Below are positions 33,380-42,369 of a stretch of 64,000 nt of DNA, in pieces. A program made the translations under genes and the position numbers. The stretch spans positions 6,152,001-6,216,000 of the forward strand of contig NZ_LN831790.1 of assembly GCF_001013905.1 (NCBI RefSeq). The letters are read 5' to 3'. Source of the DNA: Streptomyces leeuwenhoekii (lineage in GTDB: Bacteria; Actinomycetota; Actinomycetes; Streptomycetales; Streptomycetaceae). The notes under the pieces are model-generated. The model searched no databases. It was given only the letters and a program-made list of their open reading frames with translations, and was not told the DNA's origin. Every line of letters starts with the position of its first letter. Position 1 is the stretch's first letter.

Positions 33380-34471
33380 ATGAGCGATGGCGCGGTGCTG
33401 CACGTGAAGGGGCGGGTGCTCGTCGGACCGGAGGACGTCCGCGACGAGCTGTGGGTGGTCGGCGGGCGGATCACCTTCCAACGCCCCGCCCGGACCGGCG
33501 ACGTGCGCACCGTCGAGGGGTGGGCGTTGCCCGGCCTGGTCGACGCCCACTGCCATGTCGGCCTCGACCAGCACGGCGCGGTGGAGAAGGACGTCGCCGA
33601 GAAGCAGGCGCTGACCGACCGCGACGCGGGCACCCTGCTGATCCGCGACGCGGGCTCGCCCTCCGACACCCGCTGGGTCGACGACCGCGAGGACCTGCCG
33701 AAGATCATCCGGGCGGGACGGCACATCGCCCGCACCCGCCGCTACATCCGCAACTACGCCTGGGAGATCGAGCCCGACGACCTCGTCGCCTACGTCGCCC
33801 GGGAGGCCCGGCGCGGCGACGGCTGGGTGAAGCTGGTCGGCGACTGGATCGACCGCGACCTCGGCGACCTGTCCGCCTGCTGGCCGCGCGGCGCGGTCGA
33901 GGCGGCCATCGCCGAGGCCCACCGCCTGGGCGCCCGCGTCACCGCGCACTGCTTCGCCGAGGACTCCCTGCGCGATCTGGTCGAGGCCGGCATCGACTGC
34001 GTCGAGCACGCCACCGGCCTGACCGACGACACGATCCCGCTCTTCGCCGAGCGGGGCGTCGCCATCGTCCCGACCCTGGTCAACATCGCCACCTTCCCCC
34101 AGCTCGCCGCCGGCGGCGAGGCCAAGTTCCCGCGCTGGTCGGCCCATATGCGCCGGCTGCACGAACGCCGCTACGACACCGTGCGCGCCGCCTACGACGC
34201 GGGCATCCCGGTGTACGTCGGCACCGACGCGGGCGGCTCCCTCGCCCACGGCCTGGCGGCGGCCGAGGTGGCCGAACTGGTCACCGCGGGCATCCCCCCG
34301 CTGCACGCCCTGGCGGCGACCACCTGGGCCGCCCGGGAGTGGCTGGGCCGCCCCGGCCTGGAGGAGGGCGCGCCCGCCGACCTCGTCGTGTACGAGCGGG
34401 ACCCGCGCGCGGACGTGCGGGTGCTCGCCGCTCCGCGCCGGGTGGTGCTGAACGGGCGGGTCGTCGGATAG
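33380..34471 (+). CDS. Metal-dependent amidohydrolase, imidazolonepropionase/prolidase-like
   Basis: 363 residues. The TIM-barrel metal site shows HCHVGL on strand 1, a lysine in VKLVGDW (possible carboxylated Lys), TAHCF, EHATG and GTDAGG with the final Asp. A small beta-sandwich is formed by both ends. Cytoplasmic. The ATG lies 14 bases after TCTAAG, which could be a -10 element for a very short leader. Substrates of this branch include cyclic amides and N-acyl or dipeptide-like compounds; I cannot name the one here. Confidence 0.85.
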   Translation: MSDGAVLHVKGRVLVGPEDVRDELWVVGGRITFQRPARTGDVRTVEGWALPGLVDAHCHVGLDQHGAVEKDVAEKQALTDRDAGTLLIRDAGSPSDTRWVDDREDLPKIIRAGRHIARTRRYIRNYAWEIEPDDLVAYVAREARRGDGWVKLVGDWIDRDLGDLSACWPRGAVEAAIAEAHRLGARVTAHCFAEDSLRDLVEAGIDCVEHATGLTDDTIPLFAERGVAIVPTLVNIATFPQLAAGGEAKFPRWSAHMRRLHERRYDTVRAAYDAGIPVYVGTDAGGSLAHGLAAAEVAELVTAGIPPLHALAATTWAAREWLGRPGLEEGAPADLVVYERDPRADVRVLAAPRRVVLNGRVVG

Positions 34472-34655
34472 CCGACGGGAGTGACACGGGGAACGCCCGT
34501 GCCGCGTGATTCGAACGCGTTTGTCAAAACACCACGATGGGGTGAAGTGCGCCCGGATCGCTGACGGTCGGCCGCGGGCGGAGACATTCTTGCCGGGTCC
34601 CGAGCACCTGACCGCACGCGTGTCTCCGCGTGTCCTCTCTGGGGGTCCCACCACC

Positions 34656-35588
34656 TTGAACGGCAACACCTTCCGCATGCCCGCACGCCGCCTCGTCACC
34701 ATCGCGGCGGCCACCGCCCTGGCCGCCGGTCCCGCGGTCCTGGCCGGCGCCGGCCCCGCCCACGCGACCGGCGCCGAGGGGCGGGCGAGCGCCGCCGTCC
34801 TGCGCACCGCGCTGGACGTGTCCCTGCTCGACGAGACCGTGCGGGTTCCCCTCACGGCCTCCCTCAACGAGGTCCGGGCCCCGCACAGTGCCCGGAAGAC
34901 CACGCTGACGGCGCGTCTGGACGGCGTCGACGGCGGCAAGCCCTTCAGCCTCCTGCGCGCCGAGGTGGCGGACGCCACGGCGACGGTGACCGCGGCGAAG
35001 GCCGAGGCCCGCACCGAGCTGGTCCAGGCCAGGGTCCATGTGCCCGGCCTGCCGCTGCTGTCCGTCATCGAGCTGGACAAGGTCACCTCCCGGGCGGTCT
35101 GCGAGACCGGGAAGGCACCGGTGGCCTCCGCGACCGTGCCGGGCACGGTGACCGTCCTCGGCCGGAAGGTCACGCTCACGGCGGGCGGCACCACGCAGGT
35201 GCGGGTGCCCGGCGTGGGCGAGGTGGGGCTCGACCTCTCCCAGCGGCGGACGACCTCCCGTTCGGCCGCCGCGACGGCTCTCGAACTCACCGTGTCCGTC
35301 GACCCGCTGAAGCTGAACGTGGCCGAGGCGCAGGGCACGGTCACCCTGGCGACGGCCGACTGCAAGGCACCGGCCGCGCCGGTGGCCCCCGAGTCCCCGG
35401 CCGGGCACCGGCCCGCACCGGCCGAGGAACCCTCCGCCGGCGTCAGGCCCCAGGGCGAGGCGTCCGCCGAGCCCGGGCTGGCCGAGACGGGCGGCAACTC
35501 CGCCACGCCGTACGTCGCGGGCGGTGCCCTCGCCCTGGTCGTGGCGGGCGGCGGAGCCCTGGCCCTGGCCCGCCGCAGGCGCGGCTGA
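34656..35588 (+). CDS. LAETG-motif sortase-anchored surface protein, SCO1860 type
   Basis: About 310 residues from a TTG at 34656 (homology favours MNGNTFRMPARR; ATG 34677 is the alternative). Signal peptide ends near AHATG. A beta-rich repeat-like domain (LDVSLLDETVRVPLTASL, then similar strands) is followed by a Pro/Ala/Glu spacer, the sorting signal LAETG at about residue 278, a hydrophobic helix and an RRRRG tail. It would be attached to the cell wall by a class E-type sortase. Function on the surface is unknown. Confidence 0.88.
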   Translation: MNGNTFRMPARRLVTIAAATALAAGPAVLAGAGPAHATGAEGRASAAVLRTALDVSLLDETVRVPLTASLNEVRAPHSARKTTLTARLDGVDGGKPFSLLRAEVADATATVTAAKAEARTELVQARVHVPGLPLLSVIELDKVTSRAVCETGKAPVASATVPGTVTVLGRKVTLTAGGTTQVRVPGVGEVGLDLSQRRTTSRSAAATALELTVSVDPLKLNVAEAQGTVTLATADCKAPAAPVAPESPAGHRPAPAEEPSAGVRPQGEASAEPGLAETGGNSATPYVAGGALALVVAGGGALALARRRRG

Positions 35589-35596
35589 CGGCACCC

Positions 35597-35628
35597 GCGG
35601 CGGGCGCTCTCACCCCAGCGCCCGCCGC
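35597..35628. terminator. Shared terminator between the surface protein gene and cobC
   Basis: A 12-base perfect stem (35597-35608 with 35617-35628) and 8-base loop; one arm lies inside the last codons of cobC. Confidence 0.7.
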
Positions 35629-36671
35629 AGCGCCGCGAGGAACCCGTCCGTCGTCGCCCGGTCCCGCACGGCCAGCCGCAGCCACTGCGGCCCGAGCCCG
35701 GGGAAGGTGTCGCCGCGCCGCACCGCGTATCCGAGGCCGCGCAGCCGGTGCCGCACGGCGGCGGCCTCCGGCAGCCGGACGAGGACGAAGGGGCCCTCGG
35801 CGGGCTCGGCCACCCGCAGCCCCCGGGCCGCCAGTTCCCGCAGCCCGGCGACGAGGTGGGCCCGGTCGGCGGCGATCCGGCGGGCCGCGTCGGCCGCCTC
35901 CGCCAGCGCGCGCGGCCCCACGCACGCCTCGGCCGCCGCGAGGGCGGGCGTGGACACCGGCCACAGCGGCTGGGCCCGTTCCAGGTCCGCCACGGTCTCC
36001 GGCGCCGCCAGCACGTACCCGATCCGCAGCCCGGCCAGCCCCCATGTCTTCGTCAGGCTGCGCAGCACCACCAGTCCGGGCACGTCGGTCCGCCCGGCCA
36101 GGGCCTCGCGCTCGCCGGGCACCGCGTCCATGAACGCCTCGTCCACCACGAGCGTCCGCCCGGGGCGGGCGAGCGCGGTGACGGCGGCGGCCGGGTGCAG
36201 CACCGACGTCGGGTTGGTCGGGTTGCCGATCACGACGAGGTCGGCATCCTCGGGCACGGCCGCCGGATCCAGCCGGAAGCCGTCCGCCGCGCGCAGCAGC
36301 ACCCGGTCCACCGTGTGGCCGGCGTCCCGCAGCGCCGCCTCCGGCTCGGTGAACTGCGGGTGCACCACGACCGGCCGGGACACCTTCAGCGCCCGCGCCA
36401 GCAGCACGAACGCCTCCGCCGCCCCGGCCGTCAGCAGCACCCGCTCCACCGGCAGTCCGTGCCGGGCCGCCACCGCCGCCCGCGCGGCCCGCCCGTCCGG
36501 GTAGGCCGCGAGGGAGCCGAGCGAGGCGGCGAGGCGGTCGCGCAGCCAGTCCGGCGGCGTGTCCGCGCGGACGTTGACCGCGAGGTCCACCAGAGCCCCG
36601 CCCCCGTCGCGCACCTCGGCGTCCCCGTGGTGCCGCAGATCGGGGCCGTCGCCCTCCTCGTCAGTGCGCAT
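35610..36671 (-). CDS. cobC: Cobalamin-pathway PLP protein CobC (Rv2231c family; threonine-phosphate decarboxylase-like)
   Basis: 353 residues from ATG 36671. Fold-type I aminotransferase with VVIGNPTNPTSVLHP, VVDEAFMD and the Schiff-base lysine in RSLTKTWGLAGLRIGY. In the pathway this family supplies (R)-1-aminopropan-2-ol phosphate, the linker of the cobalamin nucleotide loop; some relatives act on histidinol-phosphate, but the neighbours favour cobalamin. It overlaps the 3' end of cbiX by 11 bases and ends at a shared hairpin. Confidence 0.88.
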   Translation of the reverse strand: MRTDEEGDGPDLRHHGDAEVRDGGGALVDLAVNVRADTPPDWLRDRLAASLGSLAAYPDGRAARAAVAARHGLPVERVLLTAGAAEAFVLLARALKVSRPVVVHPQFTEPEAALRDAGHTVDRVLLRAADGFRLDPAAVPEDADLVVIGNPTNPTSVLHPAAAVTALARPGRTLVVDEAFMDAVPGEREALAGRTDVPGLVVLRSLTKTWGLAGLRIGYVLAAPETVADLERAQPLWPVSTPALAAAEACVGPRALAEAADAARRIAADRAHLVAGLRELAARGLRVAEPAEGPFVLVRLPEAAAVRHRLRGLGYAVRRGDTFPGLGPQWLRLAVRDRATTDGFLAALRRALG

Positions 36672-37587
36672 GGGAGTGCGTGTGCCCGTGGCCGTGGTGG
36701 TGCCCGTGGTGCCCGTGGTGGTCATGGCCGTCGTCGTCGGGGTGGAAGTGCGGCTGCTGCGGCAGCCCCACCTTGTCCTCGAAGCCCGGCAGCGCGATGC
36801 GGTAGACGCAACTGTCGCAGTTCATCCGCAGATCGCCCTGGAGTGCCTCCTCGTACCGCTCCCAGACCAGGTCCAGCAGCTCCGGCTCGGGACCGATGAC
36901 GTCCGCCGACCGCACCTCGACCTCCGGGTGCGCCGCGGCCCACTCCTCGGTCTGAAGCCGCACCCGGTCCGGCAGGATGCCGGTGAAGAGGAAGTACGGC
37001 AGGACGACGATCCGCCCGGCGCCCAGCCTCACGCACCGGTCCAGGCCGCTCGGCACGTCCGGCGCCGCCAGCGACACGAACGCCGTCTCCACCCCGGCGT
37101 ATCCGCGGCCCTCCCACAGCAGCCGCGCCGCCTTGAAGACCTCCGCGTTGGCGTCCGGGTCCGTGGAGCCGCGCCCGACCAGCAGCACGGTCACGTCGGA
37201 GTGGTCCCCGTCCGTGCCCAGCGCCTGCGCCAGCCGCCGCTGCAGCACGTTCAGCAGAGCGGGGTGCGGGCCCAGCGGACGCCCGTAGGTGTACGAGATC
37301 CCGGGGTGGCGTTCCTTCTCGCGGGCCAGCGCCGCCGGGATGTCGCCCTTGGCGTGCCCGGCGGACACCAGCATCAGCGGCACGGCGGCGAAGCGGCGCA
37401 CGCCCCGCTCCACCAGCTCGGCGACCGCCTCGCCCAGCGGCGGCGGGGACAGTTCGATGAAGCCGCCGGCGACGGGCAGTTCGGGGTGGCGGCGCCCCAG
37501 CTCCCGCACGAAGTCGCGGAACGCCTCGGCTCCGGCCTCGTCCCGGGTGCCGTGACCGGCGATGAGCAGGGCGGGCGGGGTCGTCAC
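36661..37587 (-). CDS. cbiX: Sirohydrochlorin chelatase CbiX family, with His-rich tail
   Basis: 308 residues from GTG 37587. Two CbiX domains: LLIAGHGTRDEAG and VPLMLVSAGHAKGDIP hold the metal/porphyrin histidines in the first, and LLVGRGSTDPDA with VLPYFLFTG in the second. After residue 250 come MNCDSCVYR and a tail with about 14 His in 29 residues, which may store or deliver metal. The family inserts cobalt, iron or nickel early in tetrapyrrole synthesis. It overlaps cobC at its end; a 181-base GC-rich gap separates it from cobJ. Confidence 0.9.
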   Translation of the reverse strand: MTTPPALLIAGHGTRDEAGAEAFRDFVRELGRRHPELPVAGGFIELSPPPLGEAVAELVERGVRRFAAVPLMLVSAGHAKGDIPAALAREKERHPGISYTYGRPLGPHPALLNVLQRRLAQALGTDGDHSDVTVLLVGRGSTDPDANAEVFKAARLLWEGRGYAGVETAFVSLAAPDVPSGLDRCVRLGAGRIVVLPYFLFTGILPDRVRLQTEEWAAAHPEVEVRSADVIGPEPELLDLVWERYEEALQGDLRMNCDSCVYRIALPGFEDKVGLPQQPHFHPDDDGHDHHGHHGHHHGHGHTHSHAH

Positions 37588-37768
37588 AGGGTCTCCTCGG
37601 ATGAAGGGGATGGATCGAATGACCGGTCCGCACGGGACGGACGCGGGGCGGTGTCCGGCGGGCCGGCCGGTGCCGGTGGGCGGGGCGGGACGCCCGGCGG
37701 GACGCGCGAGGCGTCCGGCCGGGCACCCGGCCGCCGGAAGGACTCCGGGGCGGGGTGCCGAAGCGGCC

Positions 37769-39460
37769 TCACTCCGGTTCCTCCTGGTTCTCCTGCCAGC
37801 GGTAGCCGCGCGGGGTCACCATGCGTCCCGCGATCAGGCGGGTCGCGGTGTTGCCCACCGTCACGACCGTCATCATGTCGACCGTGGCCGGATCGAGCGC
37901 GGCGAGCGTCGTCACCCGGCTGGACTCGTCGGGCCGGGAGGCGTTGCGGACGACACCGACCGGTGTCCCCGGCTCCCGGTGCCCGGCGAGGATCGCGAGC
38001 GCCTTGGGGAGCTGCCAGTCGCGGCCCCGGCTGCGCGGGTTGTAGAAGGTCACGACGAGATCGGCCTCGGCCGCCGCCCGCACCCGCCGCTCGATGACCT
38101 CCCACGGGGTGTGCAGGTCGGACAGGCTGATCGACACATGGTCGTGGCCCAGCGGCGCCCCCAGGATCGCCCCGGCCGCGAGCGCCGCCGTGACCCCCGG
38201 GACGCCGACCACGTCGATGTCGTCGGACGCCTCGGCGAGCGCGGGGGAGGCCATGGCGTACACCCCGGCGTCGCCGCTGCCGATCAGCGCGACGGCGTGC
38301 CCCTTGCGGGCCTCGGCCACCGCCGTCCGCGCCCGTTCCTCCTCCGCGCCGAGCCCCGACTCCAGGATCCGGGTGCCGGGCCGCAGCAGGTCGCGGATCT
38401 GGTCGACGTACTGGTCGAGGCCGACCAGCACCGACGCCCGCTCCAGTTCGGCCTTGGCGCGCGGGGTGAGCAGGTCGCGGGCGCCCGGCCCGAGCCCGAC
38501 CACCGCGAGCCGGCCGCGTCCGGGCCGCCGTACGACCGCGCAGGTCGCCATGGCGGGGCTGGCCGCCGACTTCCGCTTGGGCACGAGGAGTTCGCCGCCG
38601 CGCACCAGCGCCGCCGCCTCCGCGACCGAGGGCGTGCCCACCGCGGCGAGCGGCGCGTCGGAGGGGTTGGGCACCTCCACGCGGGCCAGGTCCCCGGCGG
38701 CGTACGTCACCAGCGGCACCCCCAGCCGGGCGGCGGCCTCGACGATGCCGGGCTCCCCGGCCTTGGCGTCCACGGTGGCCAGCTCGGCGACGCTGCGCAC
38801 GGACAGCCCCGCGTCCCGCAGGGCACCGTCGATCACCTCGAGCACCTCGGTCACGGGCGCCCCCTTGGACGCGCCGACCCCGACCACCAGCGTCGGCGGG
38901 CGCAGCACGGCCTCCCGCTCGGCGGGCTCGACGAGACGGTCCGTCACCCGGATCGTGTACGGCCCGTCGCCGGCGACCGGCAGCGGCGGCAGCGGCCAGG
39001 CCACCTCGGCCCGCAGCGCCACCGGTTCGCCGTCCAGCAGGGCCCGCGACACCGCGGCGACCGCGCCCTCCACGGGCAGCCCGAGCGTGTCCAGTCCCGC
39101 GACACCGGTGGCGTCCGTCGCCGTCGTCACCACCGGCTCGGCACCCAGCACCTCGCCGACCGCGCGGGCGAGGTCGTTGGCGCCGCCGCCGTGCCCGCCG
39201 ACCAGCGACACCGCGAACCGCCCGGCCTCGTCGACGCAGACCACGCCCGGATCGGTCGTCTTCTCCTCCAGCAGCGGCGCGACCAGCCGGACGACCGCCC
39301 CCGTCGCCAGGAAGCACACCAGTTGCTCGCACTCGGCGAACGCCCGCCGCACGGCGTCCTTCACCGGGCCGTCGTACACGCGCGTGCGGTCCGGCCACGC
39401 CGCGGCCAGCCGGTCCCGCGCCGCCGCTCCCGCCGAGGTGGCGGAAATGAGGCCGATCAC
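37769..39460 (-). CDS. cobJ: CbiG-CobJ fusion: cobalamin lactone-opening domain plus precorrin-3B C17-methyltransferase
   Basis: 563 residues; GTG 39460 is preferred because AAGGAG lies 7 bases ahead. Residues about 1-310 are CbiG-like (VCFLATGAVVRLVAPLL, SLVGGHGGGANDLA and the C-terminal CobE-like GVGASKGAP). Residues about 325-560 are a tetrapyrrole methylase (VVGLGPGARDLLTP, GSGDAGVYAMASP, VTFYNPRSR) that methylates C17 during ring contraction. It overlaps the cobL stop by four bases (GTGA). A similar fusion occurs in other actinobacteria. Confidence 0.92.
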   Translation of the reverse strand: MIGLISATSAGAAARDRLAAAWPDRTRVYDGPVKDAVRRAFAECEQLVCFLATGAVVRLVAPLLEEKTTDPGVVCVDEAGRFAVSLVGGHGGGANDLARAVGEVLGAEPVVTTATDATGVAGLDTLGLPVEGAVAAVSRALLDGEPVALRAEVAWPLPPLPVAGDGPYTIRVTDRLVEPAEREAVLRPPTLVVGVGASKGAPVTEVLEVIDGALRDAGLSVRSVAELATVDAKAGEPGIVEAAARLGVPLVTYAAGDLARVEVPNPSDAPLAAVGTPSVAEAAALVRGGELLVPKRKSAASPAMATCAVVRRPGRGRLAVVGLGPGARDLLTPRAKAELERASVLVGLDQYVDQIRDLLRPGTRILESGLGAEEERARTAVAEARKGHAVALIGSGDAGVYAMASPALAEASDDIDVVGVPGVTAALAAGAILGAPLGHDHVSISLSDLHTPWEVIERRVRAAAEADLVVTFYNPRSRGRDWQLPKALAILAGHREPGTPVGVVRNASRPDESSRVTTLAALDPATVDMMTVVTVGNTATRLIAGRMVTPRGYRWQENQEEPE

Positions 39461-40695
39461 TGGGCAACTCCTTCGGTACGGGCGGGGCGCCGTACGCCCC
39501 ACAGCAGGAAAACGGGGTTGGCCGCCGCGAGCCGGGTCACGTCCCCCGGCAGCGGCGCGAGCCGGGACGACTGCAACAGCACCCCGTCGCAGGAGAACCC
39601 GGCGCCCGCCAGGGCCTCACGGGCGGCCGGCACCCGGTCGAGCGCCGCCATGGCGACGACCACCGCGCGCCGGGCGCGCCGGGCACAGGCGGTGACGATC
39701 GCGGGCAGTTCACGCCCCCCGCCGCCGATGAACACGGCGTCGGGGTCGTCGGCGAGGGGGGCCAGCGCGTCCGGCGCCGACCCGTGCACCACGTGCACGT
39801 CGACGCCGTGCGCGGCGGCGTTGGCGCGGATCCGCCCCACGCCGTCGGCGGTCTTCTCCACGGCGACGGCGGCGGCGCCGAGCCGCGCGCACTCCACGGC
39901 GACCGAGCCGGAGCCCGCGCCGACGTCCCAGACGAGGTCGCCCGGACGTGGCCCGAGCCGGGCCAGGGCCAGCGCCCGCACCTCGAACTTGGTGATCATC
40001 GAGTCGCGGTGGGCGAACGCCGACTCCTCCAGCGCCCACCCGGCGGGCTGCGCGGGCGGCCCCGCCACCGTCCGCGCCGGGCCCAGCGCCCGCGCCTCGT
40101 CCAGGCAGAGCACGACGCTCACCGCGCCGCCCCAGTCGCGGGCGGCGGCCTCGGCGGGCGTCACCCGTTCCACGCGTTCGCGGTCCGGGTCGCCGAGCGC
40201 GGAGGCGACCACCAGGACCCGGCCGGTGCCGTCCAGGGCCGCGCCGAGCTCCGCCGGGCCGGCGCCCGGCCCGGTCAGCACCGCGGTCTTCGGCCGGGCC
40301 CGGCACACGTTGACCGCCGTCCTCAGCTCCCGGCCGTGCGCGCTGACCACCACGGCGTCCTCCCACGGCAGCCCGATCCGGGCGAAGGCCGCCGCCACGG
40401 AGGGCACCCCGGGCCGCACGTCCAGCCGCCCGGGTCCGAACCGCTCGGCCAGCGCCCGCACGATCCCGAAGAACCCCGGGTCGCCGGAGGCCAGCACCAC
40501 CACCCGCCGGTCCTCCGCCACATACCGCGCGACGGTGTCCAGGGCGGGCGCCAGCGGCCCCAGCACGACGCGCTCGGCCGCCGCGGGCAGCCGTACGGCG
40601 TCCAGGTGCCGCCGCCCGCCGACGACCAGCTCGGCGCCGGCCACCGCCGCCTCCGGCACGGGCGCCCCGGTCCCCGTACCGATGACCGTGATCAC
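39457..40695 (-). CDS. cobL: Precorrin-6Y C5,15-methyltransferase (decarboxylating)
   Basis: 412 residues from GTG 40695, overlapping the end of cobM. Two fused activities: an N-terminal CbiE methylase (ITVIGTGTGAPVPEAA, LASGDPGFFGI) and a C-terminal CbiT SAM methyltransferase (WDVGAGSGSVAVECARL, VFIGGGGRELPAIV). It adds the C5 and C15 methyls and removes the C12 acetate carboxyl. Length and order are standard for CobL. Confidence 0.95.
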   Translation of the reverse strand: MITVIGTGTGAPVPEAAVAGAELVVGGRRHLDAVRLPAAAERVVLGPLAPALDTVARYVAEDRRVVVLASGDPGFFGIVRALAERFGPGRLDVRPGVPSVAAAFARIGLPWEDAVVVSAHGRELRTAVNVCRARPKTAVLTGPGAGPAELGAALDGTGRVLVVASALGDPDRERVERVTPAEAAARDWGGAVSVVLCLDEARALGPARTVAGPPAQPAGWALEESAFAHRDSMITKFEVRALALARLGPRPGDLVWDVGAGSGSVAVECARLGAAAVAVEKTADGVGRIRANAAAHGVDVHVVHGSAPDALAPLADDPDAVFIGGGGRELPAIVTACARRARRAVVVAMAALDRVPAAREALAGAGFSCDGVLLQSSRLAPLPGDVTRLAAANPVFLLWGVRRPARTEGVAQ

Positions 40696-41510
40696 GTCTG
40701 GGCACCCCGCGCGCGCAGTGCCCTGCGGGCCTCCGGGTCGGCCTTGCGGTAGCCGTGGAAGTGACCGGGGTGGTACAGGTGCGAGCGGGTCCCGTGCGCG
40801 TCCAGGGCCGGGCCGACCAGGAACAGCGTGTGCTTCCAGAGCTTGTGCTCCTTGACCGTCTCCTCCAGCGTGCCGATCGTGCACTTCACGACCAGCTCCT
40901 CCGGCCAGGTCGCCTGGTAGGCGACGACGACCGGGGTGCTCGTCGGGTAGCCGCCCTCCAGCAGCTCCCGCACGAGCTGCCCGCTGCGGGCGGCCGACAG
41001 GAAGACCGCCATGGTCGTGCCGTGCTTGGCGAACTCCCGGACCTCCTCGCCGGGCGGCATCGGCGTCTTGCCGCCGCCCAGCCGGGTCAGCACCACCGAC
41101 TGCGCGACCTCCGGGATGGTCAGCTCCCGCTGCGCGAGCGCGGCCACCGCCGAGAAGGACGACACGCCGGGCACGACCTCGGTGGCGATGCCGATCTCGT
41201 GGCACCGGTCGAGCTGCTCCTGCGTACCGCCCCACAGCGCCGGGTCGCCGGAGTGGATGCGGGCCACCTTCAGGCCCTCGGCGCGCGCCCGCTCGTAGAC
41301 GGCGACCACGTCTTCCAGCGACATCGTCGCCGAGTCCAGGATCTGCGCGTCCTCGCGCGCGTGCTCCAGGACCTCCGCCTGGACCAGGCTCGCCGCCCAG
41401 ATCACGATGTCGGCCTCGGCGATCGCGCGCGCGGCGCGGAACGTCAGCAGATCGGCGGCGCCGGGGCCGGCACCGACGAAGGTCACCTTGCCGGCAGGGG
41501 TGTCGGCCAT
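40692..41510 (-). CDS. cobM: Precorrin-4 C11-methyltransferase
   Basis: 272 residues from ATG 41510. Tetrapyrrole methylase with VTFVGAGPGAADLLT, HSGDPALWGG and PGVSSFSAVAAL. It methylates C11 of precorrin-4. First gene of the right-hand cob block (cobM-cobL-cobJ), reading from a 113-base region divergent from the ZIP transporter gene; RBS GGAGAGGAA precedes it. I see no B12 box in that region. Confidence 0.96.
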   Translation of the reverse strand: MADTPAGKVTFVGAGPGAADLLTFRAARAIAEADIVIWAASLVQAEVLEHAREDAQILDSATMSLEDVVAVYERARAEGLKVARIHSGDPALWGGTQEQLDRCHEIGIATEVVPGVSSFSAVAALAQRELTIPEVAQSVVLTRLGGGKTPMPPGEEVREFAKHGTTMAVFLSAARSGQLVRELLEGGYPTSTPVVVAYQATWPEELVVKCTIGTLEETVKEHKLWKHTLFLVGPALDAHGTRSHLYHPGHFHGYRKADPEARRALRARGAQT

Positions 41511-41623
41511 GGGGTCGGTTCCTCTCCTACGGAAGTCAACAGGGGTCACGCGGATGCGACACGGGTTCGGCGCGGGCCGGGTCGGACGTGCGCGACCCGC
41601 CGCTGATCGGATAGCAAGGGCAC

Positions 41624-42352
41624 ATGGCGGTCTTCGTCGCGCTCGGCGCGTTCCTGATGACGCTGGCCGGCGGCTGGACGGCACAGCGCGTGACCGACCG
41701 CCGCCATCTGGTGCTGGGCCTGGCCGGCGGCCTGATGCTGGGCGTCGTCGGCCTGGACCTGCTGCCGGAGGCGCTGCGGGCGGCGGACACCGAGGTGCAC
41801 GGCGTCCCGGTGGCCCTGCTGCTGTTCGTGGCCGGTTTCCTCGTGGCCCATCTGGTGGAACGTCTGCTGGCGGCCCGTCAGGCGGCGCACGGGGCCGGCG
41901 AGCACGACGGCCGGACACCCGAGGTCGGCCTCACCGCCGCCGCCGCGATGGTCGGCCACAGCGCCATGGACGGGGTCGCCATCGGCGCCGCCTTCCAGGT
42001 CGGCCACGGCATGGGCCTCGCCGTCGCGCTCGCGGTGATCGCCCACGACTTCGCGGACGGCTTCAACACCTTCACCCTGACCACCGTCTACGGCAACGCC
42101 CGCCGCCGCGCCGTCGCCATGCTGGTCGCGGACGCGGTCGCCCCGGTCGCCGGCGCGGCCTCCACGCTGCTGTTCACCATCCCCGAGCCCCTGCTCGGCG
42201 GCTATCTCGGCTTCTTCGGCGGCGCGCTGCTCTATCTGGCGGCGGCCGAGATCCTCCCCGAGGCCCACCACGAGCACCCGGCCCGCCCGACCCTGCTGTG
42301 CACGGTCGCGGGCGCGGCGTTCATCTGGCTGGTGGTCGGCATCGCCGAGTGA
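41624..42352 (+). CDS. ZIP-family metal transporter
   Basis: 242 residues with eight predicted membrane helices. The metal path is marked by GHSAMDGVAIG and HDFADGFNTFT in the central helices and AEILPEAHHEHP near the end. The family imports Zn, Fe, Mn or Co. It is the only plus-strand gene inside the cobalamin cluster, between cobM and cobI, so cobalt (or zinc) supply is a reasonable guess. ATG 41624 follows CAAGGG. Confidence 0.88.
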   Translation: MAVFVALGAFLMTLAGGWTAQRVTDRRHLVLGLAGGLMLGVVGLDLLPEALRAADTEVHGVPVALLLFVAGFLVAHLVERLLAARQAAHGAGEHDGRTPEVGLTAAAAMVGHSAMDGVAIGAAFQVGHGMGLAVALAVIAHDFADGFNTFTLTTVYGNARRRAVAMLVADAVAPVAGAASTLLFTIPEPLLGGYLGFFGGALLYLAAAEILPEAHHEHPARPTLLCTVAGAAFIWLVVGIAE

Positions 42353-42369
42353 CCACGCCGCATCACGGG

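Noticed and set aside
41511..41623. A second cobalamin riboswitch between cobM and the ZIP gene
   Set aside because: No B12 box or GCCACTG-like element is present on either strand in this 113-base region.
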